Shown piece by piece: positions 19,948-29,337 of a stretch of 64,000 bases of DNA. Where the stretch lies: positions 248,001 to 312,000 of the forward strand of contig CANTFL010001352.1 in assembly GCA_947650285.1 (NCBI GenBank), written 5' to 3'. Position 1 is the stretch's first letter. Every line of letters begins with the position of its first letter. Source of the DNA: Hyaloperonospora brassicae (Eukaryota > Oomycota > Peronosporomycetes > Peronosporales > Peronosporaceae). The translations under genes were made by a program, and so were the position numbers. The notes beneath the pieces were generated by a model. That model had not been told where the DNA came from, made no database searches, and was given only the letters and a program-made list of their open reading frames with translations.

Positions 19948-21540
19948 ATGGTGCACTTTACGTCGCTCGCAGCGCTCCCGCCCCAGCGCGTGAACCGCGT
20001 GGTCGTCGTCGGGTCCCTCGAGACGCTGCAAGCGCAATCCGCGCGCGACAGTTTCCTCCACCAGACGCTCCTCCGCGCGTCGGCCCACGCCGTCGCCAGC
20101 GACGCCCCTCCCAACACACAGCTGCTGCAGTACGCGCTCGACACGCTCCGCCCCGGCCCCGACAGCGGCGCCACGGCGTCGCTCCTCCTGCTGCCCACCG
20201 CCGCCGCGAGCGCCGATCCGCTCTCCCTGACGCTGCACGCGCTGCCCACTGCGCTCTCGCGCGCCAACTGCCCCGCGCGCCCCCACGCGCTCACGTCGTT
20301 CCTCAAGCGCCACACGCGCGCGATCGTCTCCACCGCTTCCCCTTCGGCGCCCACCGACGCCCTCTCGCCCCCCGTAGTGCTCGTGCTGCTCGTGCTCCCG
20401 ACCCACAGCGCCACGTGGTTCGCCGCGGGCGCAGCAGTCGCACGGGCCGCTCCGCTCTACGCGCCCCGTTCGCCGCCGCCCGGAGCGCTCCACGTCCTGT
20501 ACGCGACGCCGCTCACGGCCGCCCAGCAGACGCTCGTGCAGCACACGGCCGACGGCGTGCGACTGGCCGCGCGCCTCGTGGACGCGCCGCCCAACGAGTT
20601 GCACGTGGACGCGTTCGTGGCCGAAGCGCAGGCGGTCGCGGCCCGCACCGGCGCGCGCGTCACTCTGATCCGCGGCGACGCGCTACGCCTCGCGGGCTTT
20701 GGCGGTCTCTACGGCGTCGGGAAAGCGGCCGCGCACGCGCCGGCGCTCGTGTGCCTGAGCCACGTGCCGCCCGCTGCCGCCGCCGACGCCCCGAGCGTCG
20801 CGATGGTGGGCAAAGGCATTGTCTTTGACACGGGCGGCCTCTCGCTCAAGACGGGCGGCGCCATGGCCGGCATGAAGCGCGACATGGCCGGCGCGGCGGC
20901 GCTCCTGGCGGCCTTTGACGCCGCGTGCTGCGCGCGCAACACGACGGACCGCGTGCCGCTGCACGCGGTGCTGTGCGTGGCGGAGAACGCCGTGGGGCCG
21001 CTGGCCACGCGCGTGGACGACGTGCTGGAGCTGTACTCGGGGAAGCGCGTCGAGGTGAACAACACGGACGCCGAGGGCCGTCTCGTGCTGGCGGACGGCG
21101 TGGCGTACGCCGTGCGGCACCTGAACCCGAAGGTGGTCGTGGACATGGCCACGCTCACGGGCGCGCAGGGCGTGGCCACGGGCACGCGCATTGGCGCTGT
21201 CTACTCGAACGACGCGCAGCTCGAGCAGATGGCCGTGCGGGCCGGCAGAGCGTCGGGCGATTTGGTGCACCCGATGGCGTACGCGCCCGAGTTGTACCGC
21301 GACGAGTTCGAGAGCGCGATCGCCGACATGAAGAACTCGGTGAAGCACCGCGCGAACGGCCAAGTGGCCTGTGCCGGGCAGTTCATTGCCAACCACTTGG
21401 GCGACTTTGAGCACTCGGGCAAGTGGCTGCACGTGGACATGGCGTACCCGGCGTTCACGAGCGACGACGAGCGGGCCACGGGGTACGGCGTGGCGTTCAT
21501 GCAGGCGCTGCTCAAGGAGATTGACGGCGCGGACTGGTGA
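19948..21540 (+). CDS. Leucyl aminopeptidase, peptidase family M17
   Basis: 530 codons, no introns, ATG preceded by a CT-rich leader. M17 enzymes are two-metal cytosolic aminopeptidases, usually hexamers, that remove N-terminal residues from peptides. The metal and catalytic residues are all present: K289 and D294 in GKGIVFDTGG, K301 in LSLK, D312 in KRDMAG, and D374, E376 and R378 in the family signature NTDAEGRL. Spacings match bovine lens aminopeptidase except for three extra residues before NTDAEGRL. The N-terminal ~190 residues are the variable M17 domain. Length is normal for the family. No signal peptide is evident. It is very GC-rich at third positions, unlike the flanking repeats, and shares this with the next gene. 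Expected to be intact and active. Confidence 0.95.
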   Translation: MVHFTSLAALPPQRVNRVVVVGSLETLQAQSARDSFLHQTLLRASAHAVASDAPPNTQLLQYALDTLRPGPDSGATASLLLLPTAAASADPLSLTLHALPTALSRANCPARPHALTSFLKRHTRAIVSTASPSAPTDALSPPVVLVLLVLPTHSATWFAAGAAVARAAPLYAPRSPPPGALHVLYATPLTAAQQTLVQHTADGVRLAARLVDAPPNELHVDAFVAEAQAVAARTGARVTLIRGDALRLAGFGGLYGVGKAAAHAPALVCLSHVPPAAAADAPSVAMVGKGIVFDTGGLSLKTGGAMAGMKRDMAGAAALLAAFDAACCARNTTDRVPLHAVLCVAENAVGPLATRVDDVLELYSGKRVEVNNTDAEGRLVLADGVAYAVRHLNPKVVVDMATLTGAQGVATGTRIGAVYSNDAQLEQMAVRAGRASGDLVHPMAYAPELYRDEFESAIADMKNSVKHRANGQVACAGQFIANHLGDFEHSGKWLHVDMAYPAFTSDDERATGYGVAFMQALLKEIDGADW

Positions 21541-22648
21541 GACAGAGAGACAGACGAAGTGGCTGAGCAGCGAGCGGAGGGCGTTGCCTGCTCGTGCTGC
21601 GGATGGACGTGGAACAAGGAGGTAGTGGTGCTGTGACTGCTGCTGCGGATGGTGGACGCTTTGCTCAGGTGGTGAGTCGGTCGGTTGGTCGGTCGCCTAT
21701 CTGCGAAGCGCCTGTGCTACTGCCGACAATGTATGTGTTGTGGTGTTTGACTGCGTACAACGTGTGGGTGTGGATCTGCTTCTGACGTTCATCGACCGTC
21801 GAGACGCTGTTTCGTTCTTGACGGTACGTTATTGCTGGACGTGGACTGGTACGATCGACTGACTCAGTCAGCAGAGTGTCTGCGTGGCTCGCACCTCGAG
21901 AGGCAAACCACGAGGCGGTATCCTCTCGACTGTTGTCGACTTCCTGGCAGTCGCAGTCGGATACTGTGGCACTCACTCTTTGCAGCAGAATCGAAGACGT
22001 GAGCCGAACGTGGCTGACCGTCGAGCACGTTCGCTCCTCATCGAAGCTGTCGAGACGATCCGCTCTGCCGACACTTCGTTGGACGAAGTGAGGCCGTTAG
22101 CGGTTGTGGCCGTACGCTCGAAAGCGTCTCGTTGCCGCATGTTTCCATCGGCCGTCAGTCAGACTGTGCTACAGCAGACTCACTGTGGCAGCTACCGCCA
22201 ATGACCCAAACAGTGCCGAGATCGTCGCAGGTTTTGTTGGTTTCGGATACCGTTTACCGTGATCCCGGCGCTCGCTCGCTATCGTGTGTTGTTGACACCC
22301 CTTATCCTATGCAGAAACTTTGTGTGTCAAACACACGATGAAACACCGTCGGTTGGTTCCCCAACGGATGTTGATTCTGTTGCGTTCTCCCTAAGTACGA
22401 CACACAACCCGTCCGCTTTCTCGAACTTGTTTCGAGTCGACTCTCGAAGATTCGCGATCGCGTGTGTCGAAATGTAGCCATCAGTGCTCTCGTTCCACGC
22501 ACCAGAGACAGACGGACTCGTGCGTCGCTCAGTCACTGATTTGCAACGTCCCACACACGTCGCGTCACTTTCGTGCAACACTAACCCCACACCAACGTCA
22601 AGTGTCGAGCTATTCGTTGCCTGGCCACACCACCGCCACAGAGACCCC
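21541..22648. other. Intergenic region between the aminopeptidase and BAG-like genes
   Basis: 1.1 kb with no supported gene. Frames here are short and several start only at non-ATG codons. It presumably holds the 3' end of one gene and the promoter of the next; no specific motif could be assigned. Confidence 0.5.
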
Positions 22649-23893
22649 ATGGAGCTCCAAACGTCGCAGCCAATGGACGAGACGCGCCGCCGACTGCAGT
22701 CGATCGAAGCCAACGTCCGCATCGTGCAGGGCACTCTCCGCGACCGCTTACCCGCTCAGTACCGCCACGTAGCGGCCATTGTCTGCGGGTCCAAGTGGCG
22801 ACTGCAGACGTTTCGGTCGCTGGAAACGGCGGCAGCGATCGTCAAGAGAGCGCGCGTCGAACTCGGGGCCTTTGACTACCGCGTGAAGGAGCAGGCGGAG
22901 CTGTTGACGCGGTCGTTGCTGGAGCTGGACGACGTCTTGAGCTACGGAGACGGACAGATCAAGAGCGCGCGCAAGACGCTGGTGGTGTTTATCCAGCAGC
23001 AGCTGCTGCCTCTGGCCGATGCCTGGAAGGACCGCAGTGCGAGGCTGAAGGCGTTTGGGGAGCTTGTACTTACTCGAGTGCGGCCGCTCTCTGGGCGCGC
23101 GGACTCGACGCTCGGCGAACAGAGCGACGTCGAGTCGGACGGTATGCACGTGTCGAGTCTCTTTGGTCAAGAGAGCGACGACGGAGAGAAGGAGAGCGGA
23201 GAGGAGAGGAAAGAAGAGGAACAAGAAGGAGAGGAGGACGAAGAAGAAGAAGAGGACGAAGAGGAGGGGGAGGAAGACGACGACGAAGAAGAAGAGGAAG
23301 AGGTGGACGACGAAGAGAAGGAGGACAGAGAAGAAGAAGACGAAGACATGGACGAGGATGTTGACGCCAAGGAGGAGGTTGAGTCGTCTGTTGCTTTGGC
23401 AGCCAGTGGCAAAACTGATAGCAAGGACGAGGAAACACCCACGGGCGCACCGCAAATGTCACCGCCACTCGAGTCGGCTCCAGCGACTTGTCCGAGTCAA
23501 GACGTTGACGTCCAGTCGCTACCTGTATGGCGGCCGTACTACCAGCTCCAGCGCCGACAGGATGGCGTGTACCTGATCGCACGACTCAACCACATTGATC
23601 CGCGCAACGTGCGCGTGCAGTGGAACGCCCACAGTGGAGTGCTTCGGGTGAGTGGCTTCCGACTTCCGACGCAGAAAGATGTGGTCATGTCGCGTCTCAG
23701 CGGTGCCCCGACGTTCGGACGCTTTGAGATCACTGAGCAGTTTCCACGGAATATGCTCAACATGGACGAAGCGACGCAGCAGATCTCAGAGACCGGTGTC
23801 TTGCAGATTCGCATGCCGTTCTATGTGGCACCACACCCGCTGCGGTATCGTCCAGCATCGTTTTACCAGCCGCAAGACTGCTTTGTGTGGTAG
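22649..23893 (+). CDS. Helical BAG-like plus Hsp20/CS-like domain protein with an acidic tract
   Basis: 414 codons from ATG 22649 (CCCCATGG context); the frame is open further upstream but only from a GTG. Residues ~8-145 are helical, with paired charged heptads, and resemble a BAG domain, the Hsp70-binding module; this is a tentative fold-level call. Residues ~172-245 are almost entirely E and D with some K/R. Residues ~296-385 (YYQLQRRQDGVYLIARL, then VRVQWNAHSGVLRVSGF) look like the beta-sandwich of Hsp20/CS co-chaperones, ending in PFYV. The combination suggests an Hsp70/small-heat-shock co-chaperone in the cytosol. It is tandem with the aminopeptidase and has similar codon use. The MULE's left terminal repeat starts 31 bp after the stop codon. 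The coding status is secure; the role is inferred. Confidence 0.85.
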   Translation: MELQTSQPMDETRRRLQSIEANVRIVQGTLRDRLPAQYRHVAAIVCGSKWRLQTFRSLETAAAIVKRARVELGAFDYRVKEQAELLTRSLLELDDVLSYGDGQIKSARKTLVVFIQQQLLPLADAWKDRSARLKAFGELVLTRVRPLSGRADSTLGEQSDVESDGMHVSSLFGQESDDGEKESGEERKEEEQEGEEDEEEEEDEEEGEEDDDEEEEEEVDDEEKEDREEEDEDMDEDVDAKEEVESSVALAASGKTDSKDEETPTGAPQMSPPLESAPATCPSQDVDVQSLPVWRPYYQLQRRQDGVYLIARLNHIDPRNVRVQWNAHSGVLRVSGFRLPTQKDVVMSRLSGAPTFGRFEITEQFPRNMLNMDEATQQISETGVLQIRMPFYVAPHPLRYRPASFYQPQDCFVW

Positions 23894-23924
23894 AGCAGCG
23901 GAGCGAAGTTGGGTATATCTTAAA

Positions 23925-23974
23925 TATAGGGAACCGCTAATGAGCCCTTAGGTTTTGCTAATGAGCCTTCACCC
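23925..23974 (+). repeat. Left terminal inverted repeat of the MULE
   Basis: Starts TATAGGGAACCGCTAATGAG and contains GCTAATGAGCC twice. Complementary to 36081-36131 with about six mismatches. Confidence 0.8.
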
Positions 23975-26140
23975 TTTACATTAAACAAGTTGTTGGATTT
24001 GAAGGTCTTTAGGTTCTAAAACTAAATTGATGTTCTTTAACGCTCCTGATTCTAAAACTTTCACGGTCGATCTCTAAGACACGATATCATCATTACAAGA
24101 AGCAGAAAAATATTTGACCTGCGACGCAGCACAAGACAGTGCACTAGACGAAGCGGACTTTGCTGCGTGGTGCCTCATGATGATCGTTCTTAAGAGCGCG
24201 GAACGGAGTAATAGACCACTCTAGTTATAGCGCTTTTTATTTTGGCCAACAAAACAGCTAGGAGTGTACGTCAATCCTCCTCCCGCTCGTCTGGCGTTAC
24301 CGTCGCTCGTACCGTCGTCGCTCGTGCATCTGTTACTGGCCGCAATTTTGTCGATATAGTGCCGTCGATTCCATCTCCCTAGTTAAAATCAGCTACTGGG
24401 GGCCTTCATGTAAACGCGATTGGAAGCTGTTCGCCACCGACCAACGTCACGCAGGACATGAGTGGCTTAAGAAAGGTCATCGTTTTCTACACACGTGGAC
24501 AGCTTTGGAGGATTTATAGCAGTATCGGTTAAGATTAATTTGCTGGCCTGTTCAAGCACGGAAGGATTGAACCTCGGTGGCATGTCCGATGTCGGGCGCT
24601 ATGTGTCTCGCCTGGGCAACGATTTAATGCCATCAGTGAGCGTCAATGTAACGGACGTCCTTAATTCTAGCGGCTCGATGGATACGCAAGTGTTCGTCTG
24701 TGTTGATGACGTGAACGCAGCGACGAACACACTGATGTTTGCAGGATCGATGAAGGTTTGCGATGGCTATGGATTGCTGCCAGCTGTGCTGAATGGCATG
24801 CTGCTGTTCAGCGGATTTCTGACACTTGGATGCCTGATGATAGACGTGTTTTCGCGCTCCTGTTGATCCGCCATCGTCACCGGCTGCTGTCTCTGCTGTA
24901 TTGGGGTATTTATTTGGTTTTCGTCATGGGGACGGCTGCTGCAGTTTGACTCACCCGCTCCACAGGATAAACGAAATGGGCGAACCGGTGTCCTGCCCTT
25001 AGCTGGCGATGGTTCCGTCTGCGGTGATATTGGAAGTGAGTATTGTGAGGCATGATGAGGATGGTGTAGTCGGATAATAAACTATCCTTTGCGCTGTGTA
25101 TGTGATACCGATAGACGATGGTGCGCACGCTGGCTCGTATTATCCTATTAATTGTTGTCTTGGATGCAGTATTATTCGAGGAGTAGTCGTCTTTAAGTTT
25201 TCGTGACAGCCTTTTTGTCACTGACTGATTTGGTGTTGAGTGCGGCTCGTGCTCCATCAGGAGTTGCTTTGACATCGCTTACATCCACATGATCGACTGC
25301 GTTTGCGATCGTAAGTACATCTGTGTGTTAAGATAACGTAGACTACCCACACTTTTGCTTAATAGAATACCAAACTATTACATAACTTAAAGTGTAGGCT
25401 AGCATTGGCTTGGTTAAGTTGGGTACGACATAAACGTGTAAATATACGATCTCGATATCACAGCAAAAATCATGTGCTTCTCAACCTCTAGATTTGCTTG
25501 AGTGATATAACAAACCCATCTTCATGAATCGACCGTTGAGGAAAGGTTTAAAAGGTTTTATGAGGCCATTAAGACAGAAGTTAATGTGTTGTTGAACAGA
25601 GTTATTTACATAGTGATGGCATCTAAAAAAAGCATGTATATTGCTTACGACTATCAACATCTACATCACAGTTCAATGTTTGATGCAGCATTGACAGCAT
25701 CAAGCACAGGATCGAAATGCGCTATACCCTCAATTTGTCGCATTACTGGAGGTGCTGCAGGCACTGCTTGTGCTTGTGCGGCTTGACATGTCCTGCCCAA
25801 ATCCCCACAGCGTCCACGTCGTCGACGTCTCGTAAAATTAAACGCGTTCTATACATGCTCAAAGTGAGATAAATTGCGGCGGGCAGAACCTGTTGGGCTC
25901 CTGCGCGTCCTTACCAGCACAGGGTCACGTATTGCAGAATCTATAGCAGTGATAGCATGATCGTATAGCATCCTTTGCTGGTGTCTGTCAGCATCAACAT
26001 ACCTTTCAAAAAGTCATTTTATCACAGCGTCATAATCGATAACATCACATCCGACTGACTCGGTGCCAGCCCTTCGTGTTGAAGCTTGGACCAACCACCA
26101 ATGATGGTTAAAAATGATGTACTGTAAACGGCCGATACAA
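23975..26140. other. Left arm of the MULE, no recognised gene
   Basis: 2.2 kb between the left terminal repeat and the transposase 3' end. The longest frame is 24495-24866 (+, 123 codons from a GTG), with a hydrophobic C-terminal end and no recognised family. A minus frame at 24910-25275 starts with ATG but is basic, low-complexity and also unrecognised. Either could be captured host DNA or chance. Confidence 0.4.
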
Positions 26141-26149
26141 TCTGGATAT

Positions 26150-27369
26150 TGCATGACGACATCCATATTCCATTTTATTTGTCATCATATTCTGACGAGG
26201 TCCTGGGTCAAGTCTTTTGGACCATTGACGCTGCCAGTACACTTCCAGCGGAAATCTGGCCCATTGATCCTGGAAACAGAGTTCCTAGCTGCATTTCGAC
26301 GATGTCGCGTTCCCTTGCGTTTTGGTGGCTGACTATAGCAAGTTGGCCGTGGCAAGCCGACTCGAGAGCTTTGCTTACCGAACATAGATCACCTAAGGGC
26401 AAAAATATAATTAGGTAGCCGAACTGCCAATATCATTAAGTTCAAAGTAATGCTTTTTACCTGTGGATCCATTCAACCACTTCTTAAAATCCGCGCGCTC
26501 TCGACACGTGACGTTGTCACATGACCGTAATGTAGATAAACCACGCAAGCCGCAAGACACGAACATCTTCTTGTAAACCAGCCAAGTATCATTCAGATAC
26601 TACATTACGTGAACTGGTAGAACTAACTTCATCGCAACAAGCTGGCGGCCATACTCTGTCGTTGATTCAGCTTGTACCAAGCAGTTCCACGTGAGCTGTA
26701 ATTGTTTAAACTCCTTCGTGGAGTCAAAATGGATTCGCGTCTTGGAATTGATGTTCTTGTTTGTGTGCTATCGACAAAGCAGTATCCTCTCAAAGGGAAA
26801 ATAGCTACCGAGCGCGTTCATTAATGTCATTTCGCGATCAACAACTAATGTTTTGGTGTAGCGATGTCGATCATCCCAAATACCCGCCTCAAGTTCTGCA
26901 TCGCAAAAATTTAGTTGCCTTCTGTCTTTTTATTATAAATTAATAGGCGAAAGAGTAGCTGTTGTTGGTCGCAGTTACGCCCAGAATGTTCCGTAGAGGT
27001 AGTCGAAATCGATTTGTCTTGTAAGTGGCGTTGATCAAAAATACCCGACTTGCGCTGAAACTTGAAGTAATTACCCTGGCAGAGGTAGACACGATAAATA
27101 GGTGCGTGCGCTGCTTCTCAGCATCAAATTCGCGTAGTACGGCACATTGTTGTTTTGGTCATTGCTTTTGCTATATTTTCAAGCAATTTTGTAAGCGGAG
27201 ACATTCCTCCTAGAGATTTGCGGCGCTCCATTGCGCATATGTTTTGCATATCGCGCGCAGTAACATTCACAATATCAGATTGTCGGAGGGAGGCAACGAT
27301 GCGACCAGCGCTGATGCCTTCACGCAGACTCGCAATCACCAATCGTTCTTGTGCTTCCGTCAGAGCACG
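26150..27369 (-). pseudogene. MULE transposase, C-terminal two-thirds (degenerate)
   Basis: Read on the minus strand from 27369, this continues the transposase after element C. In order: a region with AGRIVASLRQSD, then the catalytic-core start LINATYKTNRFRLPLRNILG (the usual first aspartate is asparagine here). Next come VDREMTLMNALGSYFPFER and the conserved LLCRWH motif, with W changed to TAG (about 26770). YLNDTW follows, and after another stop a tail resembling the region after the core (LGDLCSVSKALESACHGQL). MULE transposases cut and move DNA through a DDE core; this copy has several stops, shifts and a lost aspartate. Confidence 0.75.
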
Positions 27370-27893
27370 TGTAGCGGAGCTACACAGCTAATTAAGTCAG
27401 AGGAAGACCAAACGCTCAATGAGCAACTTTGGTTTTACGAACCCGACTCAAAGAGTCAACAGCTCTACGAGCAACTTTGGTTCTACGAACCCGACCCAGA
27501 GAGTCAACAAGCTCAGAGAGCTTACGGTCCCTGTTCCAGGGGGACCAAACGATTCAAGAGAATCACAGAACAGAGTGCTCAAGAGCAGCTACCTTTACAG
27601 GCGTTGCTAGCTCTTCCGATCAAGACGCCTCGCAAGGCACGTGTCTTATGTTGATCAAAATGGGAACTGAATTTTATTTCTTCTTTTAACCTAAAAGAAC
27701 ACCGTAGAACAAAGTAAATAACCTACTCACTTATGTCCTAAATTAACCTATTAAAAGATCTCGTAATCAATGGTTGACAGACATCAGTCTTCAACAATTG
27801 ATACTGTGTTATAATATTACTTTAAAGGGGATCCCATCCCTTGTGTGTACCACACCTATTGTCGACTACCAGTCGACGTGTAACCACGTTACA
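27370..27893 (-). repeat. 3' LTR of element C
   Basis: 524 bp. Longer than A's LTR because a ~50-bp unit starting GAGCAACTTTGGTT is present twice in tandem. A purine tract (minus strand, GGTGGAGGAAGG) lies just inside. Confidence 0.93.
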
Positions 27894-28005
27894 CCTTCCT
27901 CCACCAGACTGACGTTTCTACAAAACGTCAATCGAATTCTTTCTTCGAAGAGGTCGGTGTGTGTGTGTGTGTGCTTAACCTCGCGGTTGCTAAACACAAA
28001 ACACC

Positions 28006-29337
28006 ATGGCATCGCCATCCCATGATTCCTCGACTCTCTCGTCTTGCCTTGGCATGGATGTGGAGGTGGATTATGGTAGCGATACCGATATCCATGGTGA
28101 CGAGAGGACAATGTCCGACGCACCAGTGCAAGAGGCAGCGCCTCATATTGCACCAAACCCATTTGCCGAACGTGGCGAAGCCAACGCGCCATCGGCTCCG
28201 CATCAAACACTTCTTGTGGGCGATGCCATCATCACTAATACGCTCGATGAGCAACAACAGTTGGCTATTTAACGAGAGTAGATCGCTCAGCGCCGTATGA
28301 AGCTTGCTGCAACCCTTGAGGGTCGTCGTGGCTATCTGTTCACACCACTCAATGTGGAAGAGCGTATACGCCAAACGACAGGTCGTTCTTTGGCAACTTG
28401 GTTCATTGGCGCTGAGCCTACATCTTCTGATGAGGTGGCGAGGCGACAGGCACTTCGTGAGAGGTACCTGCAACCCCACTTGACGACTCAAAGTCAATAC
28501 AAGTTGCGACTTGACACGCAAGCACGGGGTGCACCGGTTCCACCGATGAAGGGTATACCCACCCTCTTATTCGCAGGCGAAACTCAGGACGAAGAAGACA
28601 ACGCTTTTGTTCGCTGGATGCATCGGAAACGACACCTCAGCAGCGTGTTATATCTCAGAGCAAGTGCCGATGTGGCAGATGTTCGTCTAGAACGAAAGCT
28701 TCGGTATAATTACGCCAAGCTTGAGGCCAGAGACCAGTTGCGAACTCGCACACGCTATGCCCCGGCTATGCCGGCTGATATATGTGCTGGTCAAGCGGTA
28801 CCCAACTACCCACCTGCCTCCACCACTATTGGTGAGAAGCGCTCTCGGTCGCTAAATGACCCTTGCCACGATGTTCAAAAACATTCGCGGCGTATGGGCA
28901 ATTATGCCGAAGGGAAATATCATACTTTCATGAGTTCTCCGACTCCGGGTACCCTCGCCACTTCGCCAGATACTGGTTTTGTCCCTGACGATGACGTCGT
29001 GTTAGAAGTTCCTCTACATGGAACTGGTGATTACCTTGCTCACCGAGCAGCGTCGGTGGTGGTCGGTGTACCGTGGGAGAAGAATGAGAAGGTGCTTCTC
29101 GAGTTAAGTGGTCTCCGTGAGGAATTGGGTAATACCCAGAGTGCTTTTGACGCGATGAGAGCCCGTGTTGAGGTGTTGAAGTTGGACCAAGCCCGTGTCC
29201 AGGCATTAGAGTTGGGCCAAGCCCGGATGGAGGCTCAGTTTGACCTCCTGATACGGATTCAGCAACCGATGGCAAGGCCAACATATGCAGCGCAAGCGCC
29301 TCCAAGTTCACGTGGTACGGATCCCGATACGGCTTAA
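28006..29337 (+). pseudogene. Antisense reading frame of element C, one nonsense codon
   Basis: 443 codons in a single frame from ATG 28006 (ACACCATGG context), 112 bp inside the 3' LTR, ending at TAA 29335-29337. The only interruption is TAA 28270-28272. Parts: acidic N-terminus (CLGMDVEVDYGSDTD), a middle domain (residues ~120-260; RLERKLRYNYAKLEARDQL), a basic patch (GEKRSRS, KHSRR), and a heptad-rich C-terminus (LSGLREELGNTQSAFDAMRA) rich in L, R, E and Q. It lies opposite the integrase-chromodomain end of pol for about 510 bp. About 105 bp of leader, including a (GT)n run at 27957-27973, is conserved with element A. No known family was recognised. Confidence 0.6.

Noticed and set aside
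20683..21432. 249-codon minus-strand frame inside the aminopeptidase
   Set aside because: Very GC-rich third positions of the real gene remove stops on the other strand; the composition (H, R, V) is that of a shadow.
22748..23455. 235-codon minus-strand frame with long F/L/V runs
   Set aside because: It is the reverse of the GAA/GAG-rich acidic tract of the plus-strand gene.
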